Positions 9,265-19,086 of a stretch of DNA of 64,000 nt are shown here, piece by piece; positions within the stretch are counted from its first letter, which is position 1, and the number at the start of each line of letters is the position of its first letter. The position numbers were made by a program, and so were the translations under genes. The notes under the pieces are model-generated. The model ran no database searches. It was not told where the DNA came from and saw nothing but the letters and a program-made list of their open reading frames with translations. Source of the stretch: an uncultured Flavobacteriaceae bacterium (GTDB lineage Bacteria; Bacteroidota; Bacteroidia; Flavobacteriales; Flavobacteriaceae); contig CANMFQ010000006.1 in NCBI GenBank assembly GCA_947497145.1, positions 124,001-188,000 on the forward strand. Reading direction: 5' to 3'.

Positions 9265-10893
9265 CTACTTTAAAATAGCCTTATAAGCACTCGTATTATC
9301 TAAAAGTTCTGTTGCCGCTAAGATGGCATCATCATTATTAAGGTAGTATTCATATAGCCCATCTCTATAAAAATAGCGTTTTACTATTTCGTCTTCAAGT
9401 TTGCTCTGAATTTCCTTTTTATGCGTTTCTAGCGCTGCTATTTTCCCTTTTTCAATGTCAGCAAGCAAGGTTTTAAAATCGCTTTTAATCGCGGTATTAA
9501 AAATAACATCTTCTTCGTTGGTCATCGCTTCTTTCAATACCTTTTCTGTTTTGGTTTCAAAAGAAAAATCGCTCTTAGATACAAAATTTTTGAAGTTTTG
9601 AAAATCACGATCAGAAAAACTAAAATCAGCTAAATTTTCGATTTTATTGTTGTAATAATAAAAGGTAGCAAAGTCAAATATAACATGGTTGGCTACTAAT
9701 GCCTTTGTTAGCGGGTTGGCTTTAACTGCCGCAATTTCAACATCAGGCAATACTCCGCCTCCATCTTTTACAGTACGGCCATTTCTGGTTTTAAATTCAT
9801 TGAAGGTGGTATTACGTACCGCTTTATTATCTTCATCCCTATTCCAATAATCTAACGATTGAATACATCTACCTGAGGGCGTGTAATAACGTGATATAGT
9901 CACCTTTAATTGGGTTCCGTATGTTAATTTTAAAGGGCGCTGTACTAAGCCTTTTCCAAAACTTCGCGCTCCCATAACCACGGCTCTGTCTAAATCTTGC
10001 AAACTTCCAGAAACAATTTCACTGGCTGACGCACTACTACCATTTACCAAAACAACTAACGGAATTTCGGTATCTACAGGCTTGTTTTTGGTTTTATATT
10101 GGCGATTAAATTTTTTAACCTTTGATTTGGTCGTAACAATAAGTTCTCCTTTATCAACAAATAAATTGGTAACGTTAATTGCCTCAGAAAGTAAGCCACC
10201 GGGATTACCACGAAGATCTAATACAATTTTCTCTGCTCCTTTACCTTTTAAATCTAGTAAGGCTGATTTAGTTTGGTTTGATGCTTTGGCGTTGAATTTA
10301 GAAAGTACAATATAGCCTGTTTTATCATCAATCATTTTATAGAAAGGAACCGCATCAACCTCAACACCAGCTCTAGTGATGGTTGCTGTTTTTGTTTCTC
10401 CCTGTCTTTTGTAGGTAACTGTAACTTTGGTGTCATTTGCTCCTTTTAGCAATTCACCTCCATTATCTTCAAAATCGGCAATAGTAATATCCCCAATTTT
10501 TATAATCTCATCACCTGCTTTTAGGCCTGCCTTATCTGCGGGGTAATCTTTATAAGGTTCTACAATTAATAATTTGTCTTTATAAGACCTTACTGTTGCT
10601 CCAATACCTGAATATTGCCCTGCATTATTGATTCTATACGCTTCAACATCTTGTTCATTTAAAAACTTGGTATATGGATCTAATTCACCAAGCATACCTT
10701 TTATGGCCGTATCCATCAATTCGCCAGGGTTAGTTTCATCAACGTAGTTCATATTCAACTCTTTGAACAAGGTGGTGAAAATTTCAATTTGCTTGGCAAT
10801 TTCAAAGAAATCACTTTTAAAACTACTGCCCACCGCCAAAAAAGTAAGCGCCAAAACAGGAATAAAAATGCGTTTCTGTAGTAAAGTCTTCAT
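9265..10893 (-). CDS. S41-family C-terminal processing peptidase (CtpA/Prc type)
   Basis: A protein of 542 residues with an N-terminal export signal or anchor. A PDZ domain (about 88-175) includes GIGATV and the AGLKAGDEI carboxylate-binding segment. The S41 catalytic domain has NGSSASASEI, with likely nucleophile Ser289, and SFGKG with Lys314. The 25-residue spacing equals that of the Ser/Lys dyad of E. coli Prc. A C-terminal extension of about 150 residues follows. These proteases trim C-termini of envelope proteins in the periplasm. It lies 149 bases downstream of rnpA on the same strand. Confidence 0.93.
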   Translation of the reverse strand: MKTLLQKRIFIPVLALTFLAVGSSFKSDFFEIAKQIEIFTTLFKELNMNYVDETNPGELMDTAIKGMLGELDPYTKFLNEQDVEAYRINNAGQYSGIGATVRSYKDKLLIVEPYKDYPADKAGLKAGDEIIKIGDITIADFEDNGGELLKGANDTKVTVTYKRQGETKTATITRAGVEVDAVPFYKMIDDKTGYIVLSKFNAKASNQTKSALLDLKGKGAEKIVLDLRGNPGGLLSEAINVTNLFVDKGELIVTTKSKVKKFNRQYKTKNKPVDTEIPLVVLVNGSSASASEIVSGSLQDLDRAVVMGARSFGKGLVQRPLKLTYGTQLKVTISRYYTPSGRCIQSLDYWNRDEDNKAVRNTTFNEFKTRNGRTVKDGGGVLPDVEIAAVKANPLTKALVANHVIFDFATFYYYNNKIENLADFSFSDRDFQNFKNFVSKSDFSFETKTEKVLKEAMTNEEDVIFNTAIKSDFKTLLADIEKGKIAALETHKKEIQSKLEDEIVKRYFYRDGLYEYYLNNDDAILAATELLDNTSAYKAILK

Positions 10894-11042
10894 CTAATTT
10901 ACTGTAATAAAGTTATAGTTAATATTGCTTTCACATAAGCATATATGCTCCTAATTCTATGAACATGAATAAGCTAAACAATTAGCCTTCGCTTTTTCTG
11001 CTCGTTATCTTCATGCAAATACTTGTTACTCGTTTTTTGTTT

Positions 11043-11432
11043 TTACTTTTCATGCGTTGCATTGAGCTTCTTTAAAAAGCGTTGCAATACCTTCTGCATA
11101 TGTATTTCAATTGCCTCATATTTGGGCATTTCTTTACCAAGATATACAAATAGAAACGCAAATGTACCGTCACTATTGTTAAAAACAAGACCTTTATTCA
11201 AACGATAACTCTCACGTAATAAACGTTTAATGCGATTTCTTTTAACGGCACTTTTAAAGTTTTTCTTAGGCACAGTTACCCCCGCCTGTATGCTTGCGTC
11301 TGTTGGTAGTGCTGTCTTTACATATATAAGCTTAATAGGATAACTAGAAACACTTTTACCTTCAACAAAAAGCTGCTCAATAAGCTTTTTGCTTTTTAGT
11401 TTTTCTTTTTTCGGAAAAGTAACATCACTCAT
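11043..11432 (-). CDS. rnpA: Ribonuclease P protein component
   Basis: A basic protein of 129 residues with the RnpA signature VKRNRIKRLLRESYRLNK (RNR motif) after the KKNFKSA segment. It assists the RNase P RNA in trimming tRNA 5' leaders. I place the start at the ATG at 11432 (MSDVTFPKKEKL), where RnpA proteins normally begin; a longer reading from 11462 would add ten residues of no family resemblance. The usual rpmH neighbour is absent. Instead rnpA sits between two secreted peptidase genes on one strand. Confidence 0.95.
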   Translation of the reverse strand: MSDVTFPKKEKLKSKKLIEQLFVEGKSVSSYPIKLIYVKTALPTDASIQAGVTVPKKNFKSAVKRNRIKRLLRESYRLNKGLVFNNSDGTFAFLFVYLGKEMPKYEAIEIHMQKVLQRFLKKLNATHEK

Positions 11433-11496
11433 ACCTAATATTTGCCGCCATACAACAGCCAAATTTAACTTCTAAATAGGACTTATTTAATAAGGT

Positions 11497-13359
11497 CTAA
11501 TTTTTTGGCTCAGATTCAGAAGACCATATATTGTTATCGCCATTTACATCAGCCATAAGCTGTGATGGGTCTATCATAATTGCCTTAACATCAGTCAAAG
11601 GACGATTAATACTAAAAGTATAAGTTGGTTTAGCCCAAGGCCAATCTTCTAAAACCGTTCTTTTTAGATTTGGATATGGATTCTCTTTCTCGCCACGCAT
11701 CATACGCAAAGGCGCATAAAATGTTTCTTGAGAGTCATCAGAATAAACCACCAAAATATCAATAGGCATTGGCATAAGGCCAATACGTTTCATTGTTATT
11801 TTGGTATTATTACCATCAGCAGTCACTGTTTCAATACCATAATCAATGGTGTTTGTTGTCTGTGTCCAATCTACTAGATACCAATCTAATTCCATCCCAG
11901 AAACCTTTTCTGCTGTACGCTTTATATCGTTTGGAATGGGGTGTTTAAACTTAAAGTCATCAAAATATGTTCGTAAGGTTTGCATCAATTTATCTTGTCC
12001 TATTACATACCCTAATTGTGACAAAAAGATAGCCCCTTTACTATAGGCAGAAATACCATAGGCTGTATTTGACGCATACCTATCTGCATGGGTGGTTTGT
12101 GGTTGCTCTTTCCCAGAGTTGACAAGATATCGATAGCCTTTATAACTACTTTCAAACGGATTTTCTTTCTTGGGCGTCATAATTTCATTCATACATAGAG
12201 TTGATATGAATGAGGTAAAACCTTCGTCCATCCACTCATGTTTAGCCTCGTTGCTTGCCAAAATATGCTGAAACCAAGAATGTGCCATCTCATGAGCTGT
12301 TACCCCTACTAAGCTTCCAAAAGTTCTTTTACCTGTAATTAAGGTACTCATCGCATACTCCATACCACCATCACCACCTTGAATAACAGAATATTGCTTG
12401 TATGGATATTTCCCCACATTTTTACTGAAAAATTTCATCATCTCAGCGGTTTTAGGCTGTAATTTTTTCCAATTTTCCTGTATGGAAGGATCATTTTTGT
12501 ATAAAAAATGTAAAAGTGGACCATCTTCAACCTGCAAGGTATCGTGTATATATTCGGGATCGGCAGCCCACATAAAATCATGTACCATGGGTGCCTTAAA
12601 GTGCCAAGTTAATGTTTTTCCTCGCTGCTTTTTCACCTTACTACCAGCAGTTTCATAACCATGCCCAATTTCTTGTGCGTTTTGTAAATAGCCACTTCCT
12701 CCAACAACGTAATTTTTATCTATAGTCAGTTTCACATCAAAATCACCCCATACACCATGAAATTCACGAGCAATATACGGATCGGCATGCCAGCCTTCAA
12801 AATCATATTCTGCCATTTTAGGATACCATTGACTCATAGACAAGGCTACCCCTTCAGCATTATTTCTACCCGAACGTCGAATTTGAAGCGGTACCTGTCC
12901 TTTAAATTCCATTTCAAAAGTACTCTTGCCCCCCGCAGGAATAGGTTTGGCTAAACTCACTACCAGTACCGTACCTTCTTCATTAAAGCTAACCTTAGCA
13001 CCATCTTGTTTTAAACTTGTGGCATGCAAATACCCTATTTCATCAAGAGTAAGCATGGCTATTCTGCTTTTTTTATCTTCAGTAGTCATTCGCCCATCAG
13101 GATCTTCAATGTCTTGTAAACGCATATCCATTTCGCTACCTGGCTGAAATGCATTGAAGTAGAGATGGAAATATACACGAGTAAGCACGTCAGGCGAATT
13201 GTTTGTATAAACGAGTTTCTGAGTGCCTGAATACTGAAAATTTGATACATCCATAGCTACTTCCATGGTGTAATCAACATGTTGCTGCCAATACGAGGCA
13301 TTATTCTGCGCTATGGCAGAAAAAGAAATGAAAAGAAATAATTTAAAAAAATACCGCAT
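11497..13359 (-). CDS. M1-family zinc metallopeptidase (aminopeptidase-like), secreted
   Basis: A protein of 620 residues from the ATG at 13359, which gives a normal signal peptide (MRYFFKLFLF...SAIAQ) and starts just after the S8 gene ends; an upstream ATG at 13395 would overlap that gene. The zinc site HEMAH (His356, His360) is followed after exactly 18 residues by the third ligand Glu379, the M1 pattern. GGMEYAMS stands where M1 enzymes carry the GAMEN substrate-binding motif. It probably cleaves N-terminal residues from peptides outside the cytoplasm. It follows the S8 peptidase after seven bases, so the two are likely co-transcribed. Confidence 0.94.
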   Translation of the reverse strand: MRYFFKLFLFISFSAIAQNNASYWQQHVDYTMEVAMDVSNFQYSGTQKLVYTNNSPDVLTRVYFHLYFNAFQPGSEMDMRLQDIEDPDGRMTTEDKKSRIAMLTLDEIGYLHATSLKQDGAKVSFNEEGTVLVVSLAKPIPAGGKSTFEMEFKGQVPLQIRRSGRNNAEGVALSMSQWYPKMAEYDFEGWHADPYIAREFHGVWGDFDVKLTIDKNYVVGGSGYLQNAQEIGHGYETAGSKVKKQRGKTLTWHFKAPMVHDFMWAADPEYIHDTLQVEDGPLLHFLYKNDPSIQENWKKLQPKTAEMMKFFSKNVGKYPYKQYSVIQGGDGGMEYAMSTLITGKRTFGSLVGVTAHEMAHSWFQHILASNEAKHEWMDEGFTSFISTLCMNEIMTPKKENPFESSYKGYRYLVNSGKEQPQTTHADRYASNTAYGISAYSKGAIFLSQLGYVIGQDKLMQTLRTYFDDFKFKHPIPNDIKRTAEKVSGMELDWYLVDWTQTTNTIDYGIETVTADGNNTKITMKRIGLMPMPIDILVVYSDDSQETFYAPLRMMRGEKENPYPNLKRTVLEDWPWAKPTYTFSINRPLTDVKAIMIDPSQLMADVNGDNNIWSSESEPKN

Positions 13360-13366
13360 ATCAATC

Positions 13367-14998
13367 TTATAATTTAATTTTTCCTGATGAAACATTACGT
13401 GCCATTATCAAAGCATTATAGGCATTGACAATTTTACCCGACGTTGATATCTCATTTAAAGATGCTTTTTTACTAGGGTCGCCACCTAAAATAACTTTGG
13501 TTTTAATAGGTAACCCAGATTTCATAATTATTTTTTTTACCTGCGAAGCAGTAAGATTTGGATATTGTGAACGAATTAAAGCCGCTACGCCAGCAACACC
13601 GGGAGCTGCCATTGAGGTACCACTATTATAGTCATATTTGTTATTGGGCATGGTAGCATATATGTCACCTCCTGGTGCAAAAACATCTACATTAATTTTA
13701 CCATAGTTTGAAAAAGAAGCCACCATTTCCGATCCGTAAGCAGGAGCTAGTGCACCAACCGTCAGTACATTATCACTAATTTCTGGACCATTATTTATAG
13801 CGTCATTTGGAAAATTTGGTTCATTTGGGTCATCTAAATTTGCCCCATCATTACCCGCTGCATGTATAAAAAGCACATCTTTTGATGCGGCATATTTTAT
13901 AGCGTCATACACCCATTGTGCATTGGGAGAAAATGCTTTTCCAAAACTACCGTTTATAATTTTAGCACCATTATCAACTGCATACCGAATTCCTAAAGCA
14001 ATATCTTTGTCATATTCATCGCCGTTGGGTACAGCACGAATACTCATAATAGCCACATTGTTTGCTACGCCATTTGCACCTTTATTATTATTGCGCTCAG
14101 CAGCTATAATACCAGCAACATGGGTACCATGGCTTTCATCATCAAAACGATTCTGTGGGTTGCCATTACCATATTTGGTATCTGTAATATCATAAGGGTT
14201 ATCTCCCACTACTTTTCTACCATCAAAATCTACATTGAGGTTGTAATTAAGTTGATCTGTAAAATGATTCACACCATCAGTAAGTTCTTTAATCACTTTA
14301 GGTATTGAATCTTCAAAAGTATACATCTGAAGCAATACGTTAACATGTTGTTGCATAGCTTCATTCTTAGGTTTTATAGCTTGTACTTCTTTAGCAGTAT
14401 ACACTTTTTTACCCAGCTCTTTTTGTACTGCAACATCAGCATTTTTAACAGCTTGTAAAATTTGGTCATATTGCTGCTTATTTTGCTGTGCTTTTTGATA
14501 ATCAGCATCTATTTTGGCTTTTGCTCTTGCCTGAGTAGCTGCGTCACCCAACTTTAATTTTACAATTCTTGCAGCTTCAAGCTGCTCATTATACGATTCT
14601 CCTAAAAAGTTATACCCGTGAATATCATCAATGTACCCATTGTTATCATTATCTTTTCCATCACCAGGTTTTTCTCCTTTATTGGTCCATAATACATCGT
14701 CTAAATCTTCATGCTTAAGATCGATGCCTGAATCTAAAACGGCAACAATAACCTTCTTTCCTTTTTTATTACCTATAAGCTCTTTGTACGCCTTATCAAC
14801 ACTCATACCTGGGATGGTGTCAGCAACGAGATCCATATGCCCCCAATTTTTTTTCTCCGCATCCGTAAGTTCGGCTATCTTCAAAGGAGTAGTGTCTATA
14901 TTCTCAAGAGGTGTTGATACTAAAGCTGTTGCTCCACAGCCTGATAGTAAAATAGATATTGAAAATCCAACTAAGGATTTAGAAAATAAACGTGTCAT
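13367..14998 (-). CDS. S8-family subtilisin-like serine peptidase, lipoprotein
   Basis: A protein of 543 residues from the ATG at 14998 (MTRLFSKSLV), which yields a lipoprotein signal ending LLSGC (Cys21). The open frame continues upstream to 15265 but there overlaps the SMP-30-like gene and looks non-coding. The subtilisin triad is intact: Asp89 in VLDSG, His290 in ESHGTHVAG and Ser462 in NSGTSMAAP. About 200 residues separate Asp and His, much more than in classical subtilisins; this charged, Gln/Lys-rich insert is probably helical. The gene is seven bases upstream of the M1 peptidase gene. Confidence 0.94.
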   Translation of the reverse strand: MTRLFSKSLVGFSISILLSGCGATALVSTPLENIDTTPLKIAELTDAEKKNWGHMDLVADTIPGMSVDKAYKELIGNKKGKKVIVAVLDSGIDLKHEDLDDVLWTNKGEKPGDGKDNDNNGYIDDIHGYNFLGESYNEQLEAARIVKLKLGDAATQARAKAKIDADYQKAQQNKQQYDQILQAVKNADVAVQKELGKKVYTAKEVQAIKPKNEAMQQHVNVLLQMYTFEDSIPKVIKELTDGVNHFTDQLNYNLNVDFDGRKVVGDNPYDITDTKYGNGNPQNRFDDESHGTHVAGIIAAERNNNKGANGVANNVAIMSIRAVPNGDEYDKDIALGIRYAVDNGAKIINGSFGKAFSPNAQWVYDAIKYAASKDVLFIHAAGNDGANLDDPNEPNFPNDAINNGPEISDNVLTVGALAPAYGSEMVASFSNYGKINVDVFAPGGDIYATMPNNKYDYNSGTSMAAPGVAGVAALIRSQYPNLTASQVKKIIMKSGLPIKTKVILGGDPSKKASLNEISTSGKIVNAYNALIMARNVSSGKIKL

Positions 14999-15014
14999 AG
15001 TATTACTAGTTAAA

Positions 15015-15908
15015 TTAGTGTGTTCTTGTATAAAATGCCCCTTTGTTTTTTGCTTTAAACGTTTCAAAACAACCTCTATCGGCCATGGTGACATAACAGG
15101 TTTTACCGTCTTCACCGCCAAAAGTAATATTCGATGGTTTTTTACCGGTAAGTTGAATTTCGTTTCTGATTTTTCCTTCAGGAGAAAGTACAACAACTGT
15201 GCCTTTATCATAACGGGTAACATACAGGTTTCCCTTATCATCACAGCGCATACCGTCCATACCAAAATCTGTAAAAGTCATAAATTTTCTCTTATTCGAT
15301 ACCGTGCCATCTGCCTGAATATCATATTTCCAAATTTGACGTTGCACCGACTCGTTTACATATAAGTATTTTCCGTCAGTACTCACCTCAATACCATTTG
15401 TTGTGCCCATATTATCTTCTAATAGGATAATCTCTCTCTGAGCGTTTACCATCCAAATACGTCCTGTACTTTCTGCCCAATTAGGATCACTAAGGTAAAT
15501 AGTACCGTTAGGAGCAATGGCTAAATCATTTGGTTGACTCATTTTATCATTATGCGCCCAAACAACGGGTTCTTTTGTTCCCTTTTTTACCTGAAAAACA
15601 TTGTGGTTTACATAGTCTGCAATATACATATCACCATGCTTATCAAAACGGATGCCATTACCAACACTATTTTCTGGTAGTTTTATAAAAATGGCGCCAT
15701 TGCCCTTTTCATCTACTTCTCCAATAGTACCTTCTTCTTTAAAATTAACGGCATACAGGGTGCCGTCAATACTTACTGCTGGGCCCTCAATACCCTTGGT
15801 AAAACTATTTTCGGCTGTAAAATCGGTGCTGTGTAATTGCTGTGCTTTACAAGAAATAAAGAAGATTAGGACAAAGATAGCAGTAGTTATTTTATATATA
15901 TTACGCAT
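15015..15908 (-). CDS. SMP-30/gluconolactonase-like beta-propeller lipoprotein
   Basis: About 297 residues with a lipoprotein signal (MRNIYKITTAIF...FISC). The rest has repeated strands such as NDLAIAPNGTIYLSDPNWAE, NGIEVSTDGKYLYVNES and DGMRCDDKGNLYVTRYDKG, typical of the SMP-30/LRE six-bladed propellers that include metal-dependent lactonases. The start at 15908 overlaps the stop of the preceding gene by eight bases (ATGCGTAA); an ATG four codons earlier at 15920 is also possible. It lies between the metallo-beta-lactamase-fold gene and the S8 peptidase. The substrate is unknown. Confidence 0.88.
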   Translation of the reverse strand: MRNIYKITTAIFVLIFFISCKAQQLHSTDFTAENSFTKGIEGPAVSIDGTLYAVNFKEEGTIGEVDEKGNGAIFIKLPENSVGNGIRFDKHGDMYIADYVNHNVFQVKKGTKEPVVWAHNDKMSQPNDLAIAPNGTIYLSDPNWAESTGRIWMVNAQREIILLEDNMGTTNGIEVSTDGKYLYVNESVQRQIWKYDIQADGTVSNKRKFMTFTDFGMDGMRCDDKGNLYVTRYDKGTVVVLSPEGKIRNEIQLTGKKPSNITFGGEDGKTCYVTMADRGCFETFKAKNKGAFYTRTH

Positions 15909-16764
15909 TGAAGAGCTCATTAAAAGTGAATGTTTTATCTAGGCGAACACCTTTTTCTGTGGTTTGCAAGTTACAAATTTCGTTGTGAGCATCATGTTCA
16001 AAAAATAAAAGGTAGTTTTCGGCTGCAGCTTTGTCAAGAAAATCGCTCTTTTCACTTAGTGTGAGTAAGGGTCGCGTGTCAAAACCCATGACATAAGGCA
16101 ACGGAATATGACCTACCGTAGGAATTAAATCTGCTGCAAATACAAGTGTTTTACCTTTGTATTGAACAAAAGGAAGCATTTGTTTTTCTGTATGCCCATC
16201 GACAAAGAGAATATCAAAACCTAAAGGAGAATTTTTTAAAAATGCCGTATTACCTCTTTGTACAAACTGTAACTGCCCACTTTCTTGCATGGGCAAGAGG
16301 TTTTCTTTTAAAAAAGAAGCCTTTTCACGAGCATTGGGTTGCATTGCCCATTGCCAGTGTTCTTCATTGGTCCAAAAAGTGGCGTTTTTAAAGGTGGGAA
16401 CATAAGCCGTTCTATTTTTGTTCCATTTAATGCATCCGCCACAATGATCAAAATGCAAATGTGTCATAAACACATCCGTAATATCATCACTATGAAACCC
16501 CTTATTTTTTAATGATTTTTCTAGGCTATAATCTCCCCAGCGGTAATAGTAGTTAAAAAATTTATCAGACTGTTTGTTCCCCATGCCTGTATCAATTAAA
16601 ATTAACCGATTACCATCTTCAATGAGCAAACTTCTGGCAGCAATATCAATCATATTATTGGCATCAGCAGGATTGGTTTTTTGCCAAATACTCTTGGGGA
16701 CGACACCAAACATGGCGCCTCCGTCTAACTTAAAATTTCCTGTTTCAATAGGGTGTAAAATCAT
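15901..16764 (-). CDS. Metallo-beta-lactamase-fold hydrolase
   Basis: A protein of 287 residues without a signal peptide. The metal-binding signature THLHFDHCGG (His102, His104, Asp106, His107) is intact, preceded by the LILIDTGMG strand and followed by later ligand regions such as FVDGHTEKQ and FAADLIPTVGHI. The overall pattern resembles quorum-quenching lactonase-like or alkylsulfatase-like hydrolases of the superfamily. The next gene encodes an SMP-30-like lactonase fold and overlaps its end, so the two may act on related lactones; that is inference. Confidence 0.9.
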   Translation of the reverse strand: MILHPIETGNFKLDGGAMFGVVPKSIWQKTNPADANNMIDIAARSLLIEDGNRLILIDTGMGNKQSDKFFNYYYRWGDYSLEKSLKNKGFHSDDITDVFMTHLHFDHCGGCIKWNKNRTAYVPTFKNATFWTNEEHWQWAMQPNAREKASFLKENLLPMQESGQLQFVQRGNTAFLKNSPLGFDILFVDGHTEKQMLPFVQYKGKTLVFAADLIPTVGHIPLPYVMGFDTRPLLTLSEKSDFLDKAAAENYLLFFEHDAHNEICNLQTTEKGVRLDKTFTFNELFNA

Positions 16765-16854
16765 TCAACTTAGTATTAGCGTACAAAATAAGAAAAGACA
16801 GGGTTACCGTATTCAGCTTTTGTCTTTTTTTTAACAGCATGGTTGGTATGCTAT

Positions 16855-19086
16855 TTAATGCTCAATTGTATGCGTTTGCATCAATGCACACAATTGTTTT
16901 CCAAAATAAATCATCGCTTTAATTTCTTGAACACTTAAAAGGCGTTCTTTTTTTAGAATTAGTAGTGATGACCCATTAGATTCTACATGATAATACGGGT
17001 TGCTTTCTAAGAAGAGAATAAGCGCATCGGAAAAAATATTTTTAATCGCCGATTCATTTTCTCCACTAAGATAAAAGCGTTTATTAAAATCTGGGTGATT
17101 ATCTAAATCTATATCACGAAAACCCGCTAGCCCATAAATAAAACCTAAAAGACCTTCTTTATCTAAGGTAAAGACTGGTATTTCATTTGGCAAAGTAATG
17201 TACATTACCGTAGTTTTAACTACTTCTCGGGCAATAAAAGCCCCTTCAGTAAATTCTACATCAAACAATTTATACCTATTTTCTTGGTCAGAAAGGGTAT
17301 TGTATATATACGGTATTTGCCTAGTTCTAAAGAAAACAAAATTGCGTAAAAACTTAGTTTTTGTATTTTTTTTGGCGGTATAAGACCACTTAAATTCTTT
17401 TGCAGTAACCTTCAATAAACGTTGTCTTTTGGTAAAGTAACGTTCAATAGGGTTGAGTTTCGCCAAGGGTAGTATTTTTCTAATGGCAAAGGGATGCTTG
17501 GAGTCAGCATCATGCTTATCAAGACCTATGATTTCAATACTTCCCCCTTTTTTTGAAAAGGTTTCTGAATACCCTTCTAAGCCTTCCATTACTGTGTGAT
17601 CAACAAAATTGCACAACGAAAAATCAAGTACTACGTGCTCATTTTCTGGCACAACATCCAATTTATTCTTTAGCTTATAAAAATTAAGAAAATTGCAAAA
17701 GTATTTAACACTAAGGTAGAAACTTCCCCCTTCATCATCCTTTTCCTTAAACAAAAGCACATTGGGTTTGGTAATATGACTTAAGAATAAAGAAATACTT
17801 TTATTAAGCAATACATGAATAATAAAGGTTACCACAATACCCACACTAATACCAGTGATTAAATTGGTAAACAACGTGGTTAGCAAGGTAGCCAGAAAGA
17901 TAATAATTTGTTCTTTTCCTATTTTGGCGATTTTTCGAAATGTTTTTGGTGTCGCCAGCCTATAGCCCGTATACACCAAAATAGCGGCTAACGCAGCCAA
18001 GGGAATTCGCCGTAATTGATCTTGAAATAGTAAAATAAAGAGTACTAAAAAACTGGCATGAATAAAGTTTGCCGATCTATTTGTGGCACCATTATTTACA
18101 TTAACCGAACTCCTAGCAATAACTGTAACTACATTTAAGCCTCCTAAAAAGCCCGAAATGGTTGTAGCAAGCCCCAAAGCTTTCAAATCTTTATTTACGT
18201 TTGATCGCCGACTCAAAGGATCTAATTTATCTACCGCTTTAATACTCAACAAAGACTCTATACTTGCAATTAAGGTGATAGCAAAGACCGTAATAATAAA
18301 CTCTTTCTGAAGTATTTTAGAAAAATCAGGAAATGCCATATTATGAATGATATCATCAGGAATATTCACCAAATAATCGGAATGCATTGGGTAGGGTGCA
18401 TTGGTCCAAACAAAGAAATAACTAAATCCAATGGATAGAATTAAAATCCACATTGGCGCAGGCACCAAATGAAAATAGGGATTCCGTATTTTTGAATAGA
18501 AGACCATAATAAGCAAACTAATAATACCAATGGCCGCAGCTATAAGCATACTAAGGTCTGCTTGATGAAAAAGATTGATAATAGCTGTTGGAATTTTTCC
18601 TAACAGAGAAATAATGCTTCCCTTGGCTTCATTATTCCCAATCATGATATGAAATTGCTTTGATAGGATACCGATACCTATGGCCGCCAACATTCCCTCA
18701 ATTGCAGAGGCAGGAAAGAAGTCTGCAAGCCTTCCCATTTTTAGAAATCCAAGAATAATCATCAAAATTCCGGAAAGCACAATGGCAGCAAGGGTAAATA
18801 AATATCCTTCATACATATTGCCATTACCAAGGGTGGTAATAGCCCCAAGTAGCACAATTACGAGTCCATTTCCAGGCCCTGTGATGGTAACGTTTGATCC
18901 GCCCAAAATGGCCACGATAACACCCCCTACAACAGCAGCAATAATTCCTGAAATTGGTGGTGCTTCACTAGCAAGCGCCAAGCCCAAACCTAGAGGTAAG
19001 GCAATGAGTGATACCACAAAACCCGCAAAAATATTTTTGGGCAATGCTTTTATAAAATCTTTAGTATGGTTTGTTTTTGTTTTCAA
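16855..19086 (-). CDS. SulP/SLC26-family anion transporter with STAS domain
   Basis: A protein of 743 residues. The N-terminal part has the SulP signature (FAGFVVSLIALPLGLGLALASEAPP, then GIIAAVVGG) and about 10-14 membrane spans. A STAS domain follows (VVLDFSLCNFVDHTVMEGLE), and then a C-terminal extension of about 180 residues that most SulP carriers lack. Family members carry sulfate or bicarbonate. No ATG is available near the family start; the frame opens with TTG at 19086, which overlaps the stop of the upstream stress-protein gene (TTGA). Expression is therefore probably coupled. Confidence 0.92.
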   Translation of the reverse strand: MKTKTNHTKDFIKALPKNIFAGFVVSLIALPLGLGLALASEAPPISGIIAAVVGGVIVAILGGSNVTITGPGNGLVIVLLGAITTLGNGNMYEGYLFTLAAIVLSGILMIILGFLKMGRLADFFPASAIEGMLAAIGIGILSKQFHIMIGNNEAKGSIISLLGKIPTAIINLFHQADLSMLIAAAIGIISLLIMVFYSKIRNPYFHLVPAPMWILILSIGFSYFFVWTNAPYPMHSDYLVNIPDDIIHNMAFPDFSKILQKEFIITVFAITLIASIESLLSIKAVDKLDPLSRRSNVNKDLKALGLATTISGFLGGLNVVTVIARSSVNVNNGATNRSANFIHASFLVLFILLFQDQLRRIPLAALAAILVYTGYRLATPKTFRKIAKIGKEQIIIFLATLLTTLFTNLITGISVGIVVTFIIHVLLNKSISLFLSHITKPNVLLFKEKDDEGGSFYLSVKYFCNFLNFYKLKNKLDVVPENEHVVLDFSLCNFVDHTVMEGLEGYSETFSKKGGSIEIIGLDKHDADSKHPFAIRKILPLAKLNPIERYFTKRQRLLKVTAKEFKWSYTAKKNTKTKFLRNFVFFRTRQIPYIYNTLSDQENRYKLFDVEFTEGAFIAREVVKTTVMYITLPNEIPVFTLDKEGLLGFIYGLAGFRDIDLDNHPDFNKRFYLSGENESAIKNIFSDALILFLESNPYYHVESNGSSLLILKKERLLSVQEIKAMIYFGKQLCALMQTHTIEH

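Noticed and set aside
11043-11432. Origin proximity inferred from rnpA
   Set aside because: rnpA marks the origin region in many bacteria only together with rpmH and dnaA; neither is present, and in Bacteroidota rnpA is commonly elsewhere.
14631-15365. A plus-strand frame of 244 codons
   Set aside because: It lies antisense to the S8 peptidase and SMP-30-like genes, which have intact active-site motifs and signal peptides. Its translation shows no family.
15901-15920. A sequencing frameshift at the overlap of the metallo-hydrolase and SMP-30-like genes
   Set aside because: Both proteins are complete, and the overlap (8 or 20 bases) is normal for coupled genes; the downstream protein has its own lipoprotein signal.
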